This document shows positions 8,203-17,428 of a stretch of DNA of 62,935 bases, piece by piece (positions within the stretch are counted from its first letter, which is position 1; the number at the start of each line of letters is the position of its first letter). The position numbers and the translations under genes were made by a program. The stretch is from an uncultured Lentisphaeraceae bacterium (GTDB lineage Bacteria > Verrucomicrobiota > Kiritimatiellia > RFP12 > DVOR01). The stretch is taken from positions 1 through 62,935 of the forward strand of contig CASDPK010000012.1 in NCBI GenBank assembly GCA_949282555.1, written 5' to 3'. The notes beneath the pieces were generated by a model. That model was not told where the DNA came from. It ran no database searches and saw only the letters and a program-made list of their open reading frames with translations.

Positions 8203-10071
8203 TTACCGCATCAAGCCGGCCACCAAACGGTTGAAATGCGCGGGGTCCGGCGGAAGTGTGCCTTCCGCAAGGCAGGCCTGCCCATACAGCAAATCGATGG
8301 CATCATCGCGTTTCGCCTCATCCGTCTCTGCGAGAAGCGACTTGATGAGGGTGTGGGAAGGATTCAGCTCAAGGATGCGCTTCTCTTCCGGCACTTCCTG
8401 CCCCATGGCCTCCATCATACGGCGCATCGCAGGATTGAGCGCGGTGGGATCCTGCACCAAGCAGCACGGGGAATCGGTGAGACGCGTGGAAAGGCGAACT
8501 TCCTTCACCGTCTTTTCCAAATGCTTGGCGAAGGCCTCCGTGAGGGGCTTAAGCTCTTTCTCGGCGGCCTCGAGTTCCTTCTTCGCGTCCTCACCCTCCA
8601 GCTTGAGATCGCCCTTGTCGGCGAAAACAATGGGCGTCTTGTCGTACTCATACAATTCGGAGGCGATGAACTGATCCACTGGGGAAATCAGGAACAGAAC
8701 ATCATAGCCCTTGGCCTTGAGTTGCTCCAAACAAGGGCTCTGCTGCGCGGACTGCAACGTGTCGGCCGTCAACATATAAATGGCCTTCTGTCCCTCCGCC
8801 ATGGCGTCCTTGTACGCGCGCAACGAAGTAAACTTCCCGTCCTTCAGATTCCGGAAACGGAGGAGTTCGGTCAGTTTTTCCCGGTTCTCCCAATCCGAAT
8901 GGAACCCTTCTTTCACAAAGTCACCAAGGTTGGCCGTGAAGGCGTCGTAATCTTCAGGCTTTTCCTTGGCCATCTCGGCCAAAGCCTTCAGCACACGATT
9001 GGTAAGATCCGCGCGAATCTTGCGGATGATGGCGTCATCCTGCAACATTTCACGCGAAACATTGAGCGGCAGATCGCTACTGTCCACCACGCCCTTGATG
9101 AAACGCATCCACGCGGGCACCAGCTCTTCAATCTCGTCGCCGATGAACACATTGCGCACGTAGAGCGAGAGCCCGTGCTTGTTTCCCGGCATCATCAGCT
9201 CCATGCCCGCACTCTTGGGGATAAAGAGCAACGCACGATACTCCAGCGTTCCTTCCGTGGCAATGTGCAGTGTGCGCATCGGCTCCCCAAGGCCATGCAG
9301 CGTCTGGCGATAGAACGCCTCATACTCTTCCGGTTTGACTTCGTTTTTCGGACGCTTCCAAAGCGCCGTCATCGTGTTTAGGGGCTTCTCTTCCTCCTTG
9401 TCCTTGCCCCCCTCGCTCTCGCCATCCTTTTTCTTTCCGATTTCGGTCAGGCAAATCGGATAGGCGATGAAGTCTGAGTAACGGCGCACCAAGTCGCGAA
9501 GCTCCCATCCCTCCGCGAACCGCTCCATATCCTTGCGCAGATGAAGGGTGATCGCCGTCCCGGGCTGGGTCCGACTTCCATCGTCCATCGTGTACTCGCC
9601 GTCACCGGCACTCATCCACCGCACCGGCTTCTGTCCCTCCCCGCGGCGAAGGGAATCCACCGTCACGCTATCGGCGACCATGAACGCCGCATAGAAACCC
9701 ACGCCGAACTTGCCAATCAGCTCGGGGATATTGGTTTCCTTCCCTTCCTTCAACGCTTCGGCGAACGCCTTGGAGCCACTCTTGGCGATGGTTCCCAAAG
9801 CCTCTTCCATCTCCTCGGCGCTCATGCCCAAGCCGTTATCCTCCACCGTGAGGGTGTGCGCCTCCGCATCCGCGGTCAAGCGAATCCCCCACACCGGGGC
9901 CTCGGGTGCGATTGTCTTATCCGTCAAAGACAAGTACTTTGCGCGATCAATCGCATCGCTGGCGTTGGAGATGAGCTCTCGAAGGAAGATTTCCTTCTTG
10001 GAGTAGAGCGAATGAATCACGAGATCCAGCATTTGCCGAATCTCGGCCTTGAATGCACAGGTCTTTGCCAT
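8203..10071 (-). CDS. htpG: Chaperone HtpG (Hsp90)
   Basis: This 622-residue Hsp90 has the GHKL ATP-binding elements LRELISNASDA, DNGLGMSAEEM and IGKFGVGFYAAF in the first 130 residues, a middle domain with NVFIGDEIEELVPAW, and a C-terminal dimerisation domain. A charged KKKDGESEGGKDKEEEK-type insert lies near residue 230. The start at 10071 is favoured by GGAAAGGA upstream and by the family N-terminus. An upstream in-frame start at 10125 is less likely. An extended -10 on the minus strand lies at 10112-10120; I see no CIRCE element. Confidence 0.95.
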   Translation of the reverse strand: MAKTCAFKAEIRQMLDLVIHSLYSKKEIFLRELISNASDAIDRAKYLSLTDKTIAPEAPVWGIRLTADAEAHTLTVEDNGLGMSAEEMEEALGTIAKSGSKAFAEALKEGKETNIPELIGKFGVGFYAAFMVADSVTVDSLRRGEGQKPVRWMSAGDGEYTMDDGSRTQPGTAITLHLRKDMERFAEGWELRDLVRRYSDFIAYPICLTEIGKKKDGESEGGKDKEEEKPLNTMTALWKRPKNEVKPEEYEAFYRQTLHGLGEPMRTLHIATEGTLEYRALLFIPKSAGMELMMPGNKHGLSLYVRNVFIGDEIEELVPAWMRFIKGVVDSSDLPLNVSREMLQDDAIIRKIRADLTNRVLKALAEMAKEKPEDYDAFTANLGDFVKEGFHSDWENREKLTELLRFRNLKDGKFTSLRAYKDAMAEGQKAIYMLTADTLQSAQQSPCLEQLKAKGYDVLFLISPVDQFIASELYEYDKTPIVFADKGDLKLEGEDAKKELEAAEKELKPLTEAFAKHLEKTVKEVRLSTRLTDSPCCLVQDPTALNPAMRRMMEAMGQEVPEEKRILELNPSHTLIKSLLAETDEAKRDDAIDLLYGQACLAEGTLPPDPAHFNRLVAGLMR

Positions 10072-10111
10072 AGTGCCAAAATCCTTTCCAAACCAATAAA
10101 TGTGTCCCTCA

Positions 10112-10120
10112 AGTATAACA
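10112..10120 (-). promoter_or_regulatory. Extended -10 element upstream of htpG
   Basis: TGTTATACT on the minus strand (hexamer 10112-10117) lies 41 bases before the htpG start. No good -35 is seen, as expected for an extended -10 promoter. Confidence 0.45.
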
Positions 10121-10137
10121 AACACCCTCGTATGATG

Positions 10138-10146
10138 TGTTATACT
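10138..10146 (+). promoter_or_regulatory. Extended -10 element upstream of the MATE gene
   Basis: TGTTATACT on the plus strand (hexamer 10141-10146) lies 84 bases before the MATE start. It is divergent from the htpG element 18 bp away. Confidence 0.45.
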
Positions 10147-10230
10147 GACTGTGTTACGTGGGAATCGGCATTGGAAACATGCCGATCCTTTGTTGTTTAT
10201 TGTCCAGCACTCCTCCCATTGGAGTCTCTT

Positions 10231-11589
10231 ATGACGAGAAAAGGCTCACTTCGCGAATGCCTCATGGTTGCTTGGCCGCTTGTGCTCGCGATGGCAGGCA
10301 ATGCCATCATGATGTTTGCGGACCGACTCTTTTTGGCGCGATACAGTGCCACAAGCATCCAAGCGGCACTTCCCGCAGGACTGACCGCATTCATGGCGAT
10401 TGCGTTCCTGCAAAACGTCGTCGCATATTCGGGGACGTTCGTGGCGCAATATTTTGGGGCAGGATCTCGTGCGGCATGTGCCCGCGCAATGGGACAAGGT
10501 CTGTGGCTGGCCTTGCTCTGCGTCCCGTTGCTGTTGGCAACCGTCCCGCTCGGCAACCTGTTGTTTGAATTGGCCGGACACGCCCCCGACGTTGTGAAGG
10601 AAGAGCGGAGCTATTACCTCACGTTGGTTGTCGGCAATCTTTCCATGCCGTTTGCCGCAGCCATTGCCGGATTCTTCAGTGGCCAAGGATTTACGCGCCT
10701 CGTTATGGTGGCCAATTTGATTGGCAACGCCACGAATGTCCTGCTTGACCCTCTCTTCATTTGGGGGTGGGGCCCAATTCCGGAACTCGGAATCGTTGGG
10801 GCCGGTGTGGCAACGGCCTTCTCACAGTTTCTGATTTTGGGTATCTTGATCGTTGCCGTGTTGCGTGAACGCCATCTTTCCACATCACGGCGGCGCCGAG
10901 TCGCATTTGCTTGGAAGGGGCCACTCATCCTGCGCATTGCCCGCTTCGGGCTCCCCAGTGGTGGGCATGTGCTGCTGGATGTCGGCACATTCACCGTCTT
11001 CGTCTTCATTACGGGGCGAATGGATGCGCTCAGCTTCGCGGCCAGCAACATCGCCTTTTCCGTCAATCAACTGGTCTTCGCTCCGCTCATGGGCATCGGC
11101 ATGGCCGGAGCCATCGTCACGGGACAACGGATGGGAGACCAAGACACAAAGGGTGCCGCGCGTGCCGGCCGGAATTGCATTGTCCTCGGGTGGATTTATA
11201 TCCTCCTGTGCACAATCGTCATTGGCGGCTTCTGCGACCCCATCTTGCGGGCATTCTATCCGCACAACGCGCCGTTCTCCTACGATGCATACCTTCCGCT
11301 CGGACGTAGCCTCATTGTCATCTTTTTGGTTTGGGCCTGGTTTGACACCCTCAACATCGTTCTCGGAGGCGCGCTCAAGGGTGCCGGAGATACGCGGTTT
11401 GTCATGTACTGGGTCGCTGGAACAGCCGTCTTCCTTTGGATGCCAGCCCTCCTTCTGCTTTATTGGTTGGACTTTGGCATCGTTTCTCTTTGGCTGACAA
11501 TGCTGGGATATGTCATGATCGCCGGAGGTGGCCTACTGTGGCGATTCGCCCGAGGCCAATGGAAAAACATCCGTTTGATTGCCTCATAA
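10231..11589 (+). CDS. MATE-family efflux transporter
   Basis: The 452-residue product has about 12 membrane helices in two related halves, as in MATE transporters that export drugs or metabolites using a Na+ or H+ gradient. Family features include the first helix MVAWPLVLAMAGNAIMMFADRLFL and the Q-Y-F-G-A-G segment near residue 75. The ATG at 10231 was chosen because GGAG lies six bases upstream (10221-10224). The frame stays open further upstream, but that stretch is antisense to htpG. The substrate is unknown. Confidence 0.88.
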   Translation: MTRKGSLRECLMVAWPLVLAMAGNAIMMFADRLFLARYSATSIQAALPAGLTAFMAIAFLQNVVAYSGTFVAQYFGAGSRAACARAMGQGLWLALLCVPLLLATVPLGNLLFELAGHAPDVVKEERSYYLTLVVGNLSMPFAAAIAGFFSGQGFTRLVMVANLIGNATNVLLDPLFIWGWGPIPELGIVGAGVATAFSQFLILGILIVAVLRERHLSTSRRRRVAFAWKGPLILRIARFGLPSGGHVLLDVGTFTVFVFITGRMDALSFAASNIAFSVNQLVFAPLMGIGMAGAIVTGQRMGDQDTKGAARAGRNCIVLGWIYILLCTIVIGGFCDPILRAFYPHNAPFSYDAYLPLGRSLIVIFLVWAWFDTLNIVLGGALKGAGDTRFVMYWVAGTAVFLWMPALLLLYWLDFGIVSLWLTMLGYVMIAGGGLLWRFARGQWKNIRLIAS

Positions 11590-11668
11590 CGCCCCAAATC
11601 GTCTATCCTTACCAGCGCATCCATTCACTCCGAATGTTTCCCCCATAAAGGCACCCATAGTCGTAATT

Positions 11669-11677
11669 TGTTATACT
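11669..11677 (+). promoter_or_regulatory. Extended -10 upstream of the SNF symporter
   Basis: TGTTATACT (hexamer 11672-11677) lies 22 bases before the symporter ATG, leaving a short leader that contains the ribosome binding site AAAGGA. Confidence 0.5.
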
Positions 11678-11698
11678 CCGAGACAGAAAGGAATCCCC

Positions 11699-13267
11699 AT
11701 GTCGCGCGAAAACTGGACCTCTTCAATCGGCTTTATCCTTGCTTCGGCAGGTTCTGCCATCGGATTGGGCAATATTTGGAAATTCCCCTACGTCGCCGGA
11801 CAAAATGGCGGCGGGTCTTTTGTGTTGGTTTATGTGCTGTGTGTGTTGCTGATAGGCCTCCCCGTGATGTGCTCGGAGATGTTGATCGGACGGCACACAC
11901 GCCGTAACGTCATCAACGCGATGGGCAAGGTGGAGCATATCGCCAATGGATCCCCCGTCCGGTTCGCCTTGAGCGTCTTGGCCGCCGGCATGGCCGTGGC
12001 CTTTACGCTCATGGAAGCATGGTTGATGGTCGGTGTGGCTCTTTTCGCGGTGTGGGCTTTCGCTCGGCGTGGTTTTGCCGCGATCGGTTGGGTCTGCACG
12101 GCCGTGGCGCTGGCGATTCTCTCCTACTACGCCGTCGTTGGCGGATGGATCGTCGAATACATTTGGCGCGCTGTCACAGGCGGATTGGCCGCCCATGTCC
12201 CGGGGGCTGAACTTTCCGCAGAGGCCTCGCAGATCGCCGTGGAGTCCGGAAAATCGTTTGGGGCCTACATCGGGGACCCATGGCGCGTGCTCATTGGGTT
12301 CGTGGTGTTTATGGCATTGACGGGAGCCGTGATTCTCGGTGGCATCCGCTCCGGTATCGAGCGTGTCAGCAAAATATTGATGCCTGCGCTCTTCGTCCTG
12401 CTGCTAATCGTAATCGTCCGCAGTGTCACAATGCCGGGGGCATGGGAAGGTGTGGTCTTCCTGCTGAAGCCGACGTCTGCCGGTTTCACGCCCAAAGTGG
12501 TTCTAATGGCTCTCGGGCAGGCCTTCTTCTCGCTTTCCCTTGGAATGGCCATCACCGTGACCTACGGCTCCTATTTGCACAAAGATCAGAATATCCTGAG
12601 AGCCGCGGGATGGGTCGGTGTGCTGGATACGCTTGCGGCGCTCTTGGGCGGATTGGCGATCTTCCCCGCAGTCTTTGCCGTCGGCCTCAAGCCGTCTTCC
12701 GGGCCTGGATTGATTTTCGGGGCATTGCCGGCGACCTTCGCTGAAATGTGGGGCGGGGCAATATGGGCGACCTGTTTCTTCGTGATGTTGCTCATCGCTG
12801 CAGTGACAAGCTCGGCGTCCCTGTTGGAGTGTGGCGCAACGGTCTTCATCGAGCGTTTCCGCCGCGGACACAAGAGGGGCTCTCGGCGCACGGCCGTATT
12901 GACCGGATTTGTCATCTGCACAATCATGGGACTGCTCACCGTCTTCTCCACGGCCGACTGGTCGCACCTTCCTTGGCTTGAACGTGGCGTGCGGGCCTGC
13001 ATGGGGTCGCTCACTCAAGGAAGCTGGTTCGACACGTTGGACAACTTCGCCTCCTATTGGTGCCTGCCCTTCACGGCCCTGGCAATCACGTTGTTGGTGG
13101 GTTGGGTGTGGACACCCCGACGGGCCGCCCCGGAATTGCTGGCAACCGGAGAAGGGGACACCTTCCCTCGCTGGATTTTGCTGGCGTGGGGACTGTTGGT
13201 GCGTTGGGTGGCGCCGATTGCCATCATCCTTGTGTTCCTCAATTCCACAGGCTTCTTGAGTCTTTGA
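11699..13267 (+). CDS. Sodium:neurotransmitter symporter family protein (SNF/NSS)
   Basis: The 522-residue product has about 12 helices and the diagnostic helix-1 Na+/substrate site GSAIGLGNIWKFPYV near residues 17-31, as in LeuT-like Na+-coupled amino acid symporters. The C-terminal part contains a hydrophilic loop and a twelfth helix. The start at 11699 is backed by AGAAAGGA 6-12 bases upstream. The substrate, probably an amino acid, is not determined by sequence. An acidic secreted protein gene follows after 1 bp. Confidence 0.9.
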   Translation: MSRENWTSSIGFILASAGSAIGLGNIWKFPYVAGQNGGGSFVLVYVLCVLLIGLPVMCSEMLIGRHTRRNVINAMGKVEHIANGSPVRFALSVLAAGMAVAFTLMEAWLMVGVALFAVWAFARRGFAAIGWVCTAVALAILSYYAVVGGWIVEYIWRAVTGGLAAHVPGAELSAEASQIAVESGKSFGAYIGDPWRVLIGFVVFMALTGAVILGGIRSGIERVSKILMPALFVLLLIVIVRSVTMPGAWEGVVFLLKPTSAGFTPKVVLMALGQAFFSLSLGMAITVTYGSYLHKDQNILRAAGWVGVLDTLAALLGGLAIFPAVFAVGLKPSSGPGLIFGALPATFAEMWGGAIWATCFFVMLLIAAVTSSASLLECGATVFIERFRRGHKRGSRRTAVLTGFVICTIMGLLTVFSTADWSHLPWLERGVRACMGSLTQGSWFDTLDNFASYWCLPFTALAITLLVGWVWTPRRAAPELLATGEGDTFPRWILLAWGLLVRWVAPIAIILVFLNSTGFLSL

Positions 13268-13268
13268 C

Positions 13269-14156
13269 ATGAACTTCCTCCCGTTGTTGCTGTCGCTCTC
13301 CCCGGTCATGCTGTCCGCGGGGCTGTCCCCAAAAGCGGATTATCAGCCGATTATTGACGCCAAGCCGTTCGGAGACATGGCCGCCACAACGGAAACGGAC
13401 ACCGCCACATTGGCCGAACAGCAGAAGCAAAAGGAAGAGATCGCCCAAAAGTTCAGGATGTGCGGCATCACGGATATGCCCGATGGCACACGCAAGATTG
13501 CCTTTCTTGATGAGACCACGGGACAAACGGCAAGCTATTTGCTCGCCATTGGGGAAACGCAAAACGGATTCACCCTCGTCTCCGCCGACTACGTGAAAGA
13601 ATATGCCACCCTCACAAAGGATGGCCTCACCTTCACACTCGGATTGGGGAAAGGGCTGATTGACGCCCCTCCCGAAGCAGAGGAATCCGTCGATGAGGAC
13701 GATCCGCAGGAAGTCGCCTCCGCCGAAGAGCGAACGCCCGCACCGGAAAAGAAAGAGTCCTCCTTCCGGGCTCGTCTGTTGATGCGTCAAGCGGCCAAAG
13801 CCGAGGCCGAAGCCTCCGAACGGAGAGCGCTCCAAAACCGCGTGGCGGAGGCCGAAGCCGAAAAGATCAAGGCCGCCCGTCGCGTGCAGATTGAACGCAT
13901 CAAGCAAGGCTTGCCCCCCACCCAACCGATCACGCTCACGCCGGAAGAGGACGCAGAGCTTGAGGCCGCGGGTGTCTTCCGCGTTCCCGCCCAAAAGGAA
14001 ACTCCGAAGCAAGGGGACGACCAAAAGCAAGAGGTTACCCCTGCGCAACAACCCGCCGAACACGAGCAAGTGGGCCACGCCCAACTTCCAAGTGCTGGAG
14101 GCGTTGCCTTTCGAAAGGCCCCCACCCCCTCCGCAACCAACAAGGATCTCCTATGA
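13269..14156 (+). CDS. Acidic, coiled secreted protein of unknown function
   Basis: The 295-residue product has a weak signal-like hydrophobic N-terminus (1-18). A small globular part follows to about residue 125, then a long Glu/Lys/Ala-rich, probably helical region (130-230) and a Gln/Pro-rich tail. I recognise no family. Its TGA overlaps the ATG of the parvulin gene (ATGA at 14153-14156), so the two are translationally coupled and may work together in the envelope. Confidence 0.55.
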   Translation: MNFLPLLLSLSPVMLSAGLSPKADYQPIIDAKPFGDMAATTETDTATLAEQQKQKEEIAQKFRMCGITDMPDGTRKIAFLDETTGQTASYLLAIGETQNGFTLVSADYVKEYATLTKDGLTFTLGLGKGLIDAPPEAEESVDEDDPQEVASAEERTPAPEKKESSFRARLLMRQAAKAEAEASERRALQNRVAEAEAEKIKAARRVQIERIKQGLPPTQPITLTPEEDAELEAAGVFRVPAQKETPKQGDDQKQEVTPAQQPAEHEQVGHAQLPSAGGVAFRKAPTPSATNKDLL

Positions 14157-14884
14157 CTTACCCCCAGCCCACCCCTGAAGCCATCGATGCCGAAGTCGCG
14201 CGTCTCCAACCCCGCTACGAAGCCTTTATGCAAGCGCAGGGAGAGACGCCCGATCCCGTCCAGTTGCGTGAATGGGCCACGGAGAATCTGCGCGAACAGA
14301 TCATTTTGGAACAAGAGGCCAAGGCCGCAGGCAAAACTGTCGACCAACTGATGAAGTCGATCGTTGCCGCAGTCCCGGAAGTGACGGTGGAGGAAGCTCG
14401 CGCAGAGTTTAAGGCCCATCCGGAACGCTTTGTCGCGCCGGAACGTGTCCATGCCCAACACATCGTTCTGCATCGCGAAGACCACACCGCCGCCGACGCG
14501 CTTCCGGAATTGTTGAACCTTCGCGCCAAACTCATTTCCGGGGCGCTTTCGTGGGAAGAGGCAGTCGCGGAGCATTCTGACTGCGCAGGGAACAGCGACC
14601 TCGGCTTCTTCCCCCGAGGGGCGATGGTGGAAGCGTTCGAAGATGCCGCGTTCGCCGCAGAAGAAGGCGCCATCACCGATGTCATCGAGACGCCCTTTGG
14701 TTGGCACCTCATTCGGGTGCTGGCCCACCTTCCCGAAGAGCCCATGTTGTTTGAGGAAGCCAAGGAAGGCTTGATGGCCTCCCTGCGTGAGGCGCGCGAA
14801 CGGGAAGCGTTGGAGCAGTTCGTGGATTCACGCAAGGGCGCCTTTGAGAAGACGGATGGTGCCGAAGCGACTGCCACGCCCTGA
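14153..14884 (+). CDS. Parvulin-type peptidyl-prolyl isomerase (PpiC/SurA-like)
   Basis: The 243-residue product has an N-terminal helical segment and a rotamase domain at about 95-190. Landmarks are VHAQHIVLH, SDCAGNSDLGFFPRGAMV and ETPFGWHLIRV. Such enzymes isomerise X-Pro bonds, often as envelope chaperones. No signal peptide is visible, which is odd for an envelope chaperone and leaves a cytoplasmic role possible. It is coupled to the acidic protein before it. Confidence 0.85.
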   Translation: MTYPQPTPEAIDAEVARLQPRYEAFMQAQGETPDPVQLREWATENLREQIILEQEAKAAGKTVDQLMKSIVAAVPEVTVEEARAEFKAHPERFVAPERVHAQHIVLHREDHTAADALPELLNLRAKLISGALSWEEAVAEHSDCAGNSDLGFFPRGAMVEAFEDAAFAAEEGAITDVIETPFGWHLIRVLAHLPEEPMLFEEAKEGLMASLREAREREALEQFVDSRKGAFEKTDGAEATATP

Positions 14885-14913
14885 TCCACTTTCCCACATC
14901 CCACGCCGCACTC

Positions 14914-14944
14914 AGAAGCCTCTGGCGCGAACCCGGAGGCTTCT
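14914..14944. terminator. Hairpin between convergent genes
   Basis: AGAAGCCTC (14914-14922) and GAGGCTTCT (14936-14944) form a perfect 9-bp stem between the parvulin gene and the convergent GH105 gene, followed by a short T-rich stretch. It is the only notable element in the 182-bp gap. Confidence 0.5.
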
Positions 14945-15066
14945 TGATTTCTGTCCCATTTCAATGGGAAACCGCATGCCCTCCATTCCAAGGTCTGGTC
15001 ACAAAAAGGTGGCGACGGGTGTCGCCCCCCGTCGCCGTGTAGGAGTAAACAAAATGCAATCAGCTA

Positions 15067-16212
15067 TCACTTGGCCTGAGGCGCGACCAACCGGTGCAAC
15101 TGGGCCCCCGCCTGGAGAAACGCACCCACACCGTACACCTCGGTCATGTCCTTCGTGACCTTTCGGGGATCTTGCCCGATCGGTTGCACATATCCCAGCT
15201 TCCCATCGGCCTGGACGGCATCGCACAGGGCCTTCCAGCCTTTGAGAACGGCGGGTTGATACGTCGCACGATCAAGGTATCCCTCATTGATGCCCCACGC
15301 CAACGCGTAGACGATGAAGCCCGAGGCGCTCGTTTCGGGGGAAGGATAGCTTGCGGGATCCAAAAGGCTGGCGTGCCAATAACCATCGGGATTCTGAAGC
15401 TTCACAAGCCGAGCGGACATCTGCCGATAGAGATCTTCGTAGTAGGCCCGATTCGGCGCGTCCTTGGGCAACACACGCAGAAGATTCGCCAATCCGCCAA
15501 TCACCCAACCATTGCCGCGTCCCCAAAAGACCTTGGCGCCATTGGCCTCCCGGTGGGGGAACTTGTCATTGGGGGCATCGGGGAAGTAACGGGAATCGCG
15601 ATAGAAGAGCGCCTCTTCCTTATCATAGAGATAATCCGTGGTCGCCTTGAATTCCTTGTGCATGAAATCGAGATACTTCGCGTCCTTGGTGATCACCCAC
15701 AGCTGGGCGTACACCTGCGGCGCCATGTAAAGCGCATCGCACCAGCTCCACCGTTCCAACGCCTTCCAACTGTGAAGGTCAAGAGAGACCGTCGGAGGCT
15801 TGGCAAGGATGGAATCGACCCGCTTCTGCGTGGGTTCCAATCGCTTTGCCCCACCAAAGCGCTGATAAAGCCGAAGCCACGCTTGGCAAGCCGTGAAGTT
15901 ATCGGCATGAGAAGGATTGTTCGCACGAGGATGCGGCTGCCACCGGCATCCATTGCCGATGCCCTCGATCCACCGCGTGTAAGACGTGTCCTTCTCCGTG
16001 GCCTCCGCGAGTTCACCCCAATCCAACATACCGATGTAAAGCGCCCCATTCGTCCAATCCGTAGGAGCATGCCGCACTTGGGGCTGATGGAGGATTTGCC
16101 AATCGGCAACCTTGCGCATCATGCCGCGAATCTCGGCCTGAGAGGGCAACGCCTGCGCCAAAGCCATCGTGGCCGTCGCACAGAGAGCAAGCATCGGAAT
16201 CAATCGTTTCAT
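15067..16212 (-). CDS. GH105-family unsaturated rhamnogalacturonyl hydrolase
   Basis: The 381-residue product has a signal peptide (about 1-20, ending ALAQA) and an (alpha/alpha)6-barrel sequence typical of GH105/GH88 enzymes. These remove unsaturated uronic acid residues from pectin fragments made by lyases. Landmarks are DWTNGALYIGMLDW, WCDALYMAPQV, WGRGNGWVIGGLA and ETSASGFIVYALAWG. AAGGAG lies upstream of the ATG. It follows two metalloprotease genes on the same strand. The exact substrate (rhamnogalacturonan or another uronide) is inferred from the family. Confidence 0.87.
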   Translation of the reverse strand: MKRLIPMLALCATATMALAQALPSQAEIRGMMRKVADWQILHQPQVRHAPTDWTNGALYIGMLDWGELAEATEKDTSYTRWIEGIGNGCRWQPHPRANNPSHADNFTACQAWLRLYQRFGGAKRLEPTQKRVDSILAKPPTVSLDLHSWKALERWSWCDALYMAPQVYAQLWVITKDAKYLDFMHKEFKATTDYLYDKEEALFYRDSRYFPDAPNDKFPHREANGAKVFWGRGNGWVIGGLANLLRVLPKDAPNRAYYEDLYRQMSARLVKLQNPDGYWHASLLDPASYPSPETSASGFIVYALAWGINEGYLDRATYQPAVLKGWKALCDAVQADGKLGYVQPIGQDPRKVTKDMTEVYGVGAFLQAGAQLHRLVAPQAK

Positions 16213-16336
16213 CGCTGGGGGACTCCTTTCGGGGAAACCTCAATCATTGACTTGTAGAATAGCGCAATCAAAGCACCGCAAGCAAGCATCCTATCGAAAA
16301 ATCGAAAGGGTGCGCACTAAAGAATGCGCCCAACCA

Positions 16337-17428
16337 TCAAACCTCGGGCAAGGTGTGGCGGATAAGCTCCACCGTGCCATCATCATGAATCAGGCGAAGC
16401 TGAATCTGCACCTTTCCGGTGCGCCCGGGATGGATCTCTTCCATCGGGAAGGCAAAATCCAAACGCCCGTCGGTGCCAAAGGGCACGACAAACGATTCCG
16501 CATCGTAGTTGTCGTTCACGCTGCCGAAATCATCCTTGTCATACGCAGCGACAACGCGGCGCACCGTCGCCCCCTCCGGCAACCGCCCCGTCACCCGAAC
16601 CGTTCCCCCTTCCCTGCGAATATCGGGGCGGAATCCCTCCGCCTTGCGAAGCGGACGCGGCTCAAAAACACGGCAGGGCGGCGAACTTTCCAAGAAGGCA
16701 CAATCCCCGGGCGTGAGGAACGTGGGCGTGAACCCCAACGTGCGGTTGCCCGCCCCCATCAGCGCAGTGCCAAGCTCCTTGGCCTGACTTTTGGTGGCAT
16801 GGGTGTGAGGCAAGCCGAGACCATGCCCGAGCTCGTGTGCCATCCCGCCATACCACGGCTTGAACTTCTGACCTTCGGGCGTGTCTTTCCCGCAATCTTT
16901 GTAATCGAATCCCTCGTAATCAAGGGCGAAACACGAGGTTCCGAACCCGTAAAAGGGCACCCCTGGTTTCCCCCGCGTCGGCAAGATAATGAGCGTCCGA
17001 TCCGACCGTTTGCGCTCCGGATGAGCCTTGAAGTGCGCCTCGACATCGGGAAGCGCGGTCTTCCAACCGCCCTCATAGGGATATCCTTTGAGCGGATGGG
17101 TTCCCTTCACCTCGTCCAATGCCACAAGGCCCGTCTGAGGATCCAACGGCATCCGCAAACGTGCGGGCGAGCCATTCCGCGCCAACTCGCGATTATAGAA
17201 ATCGCGCATCTCGAGCAAAATCTTTCCCAACCGCTCCCGATGCCCCGGCAACGGCTCCATGTCATTCGGGACAAGATAGATGACGTTCAGCATAGGAAGC
17301 GGCGAGGCCTCCGATGCCGTCACGGCCGGCTGAGCCTCCGGCCTTTTTTGCGGCTCAGTCTCCGCCGCATGGGCGAATGGAGCGAGAGCGGCCAAGAGGC
17401 AGGCAACGGCGGAATGGCGCAACATCAT
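16337..17428 (-). CDS. Secreted metzincin-like metalloprotease, copy 2
   Basis: The 363-residue product has a signal peptide (about 1-21) and the zinc motif HELGHGLGLPH: H198, E199, H202 and H208 fit HExxHxxGxxH of the metzincin clan. A beta-rich C-terminal domain (about 260-363) with NDNYDAESFVVPF follows. It is a paralogue of the gene directly upstream, aligning along its whole length, and overlaps it by 4 bp, so the two are co-translated. Substrate and family assignment within the clan are open. Confidence 0.72.
   Translation of the reverse strand: MMLRHSAVACLLAALAPFAHAAETEPQKRPEAQPAVTASEASPLPMLNVIYLVPNDMEPLPGHRERLGKILLEMRDFYNRELARNGSPARLRMPLDPQTGLVALDEVKGTHPLKGYPYEGGWKTALPDVEAHFKAHPERKRSDRTLIILPTRGKPGVPFYGFGTSCFALDYEGFDYKDCGKDTPEGQKFKPWYGGMAHELGHGLGLPHTHATKSQAKELGTALMGAGNRTLGFTPTFLTPGDCAFLESSPPCRVFEPRPLRKAEGFRPDIRREGGTVRVTGRLPEGATVRRVVAAYDKDDFGSVNDNYDAESFVVPFGTDGRLDFAFPMEEIHPGRTGKVQIQLRLIHDDGTVELIRHTLPEV

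Noticed and set aside
10071..10231. CIRCE or other heat-shock operator upstream of htpG
   Set aside because: The TTAGCACTC/GAGTGCTAA pair is absent; only extended -10 elements are visible.
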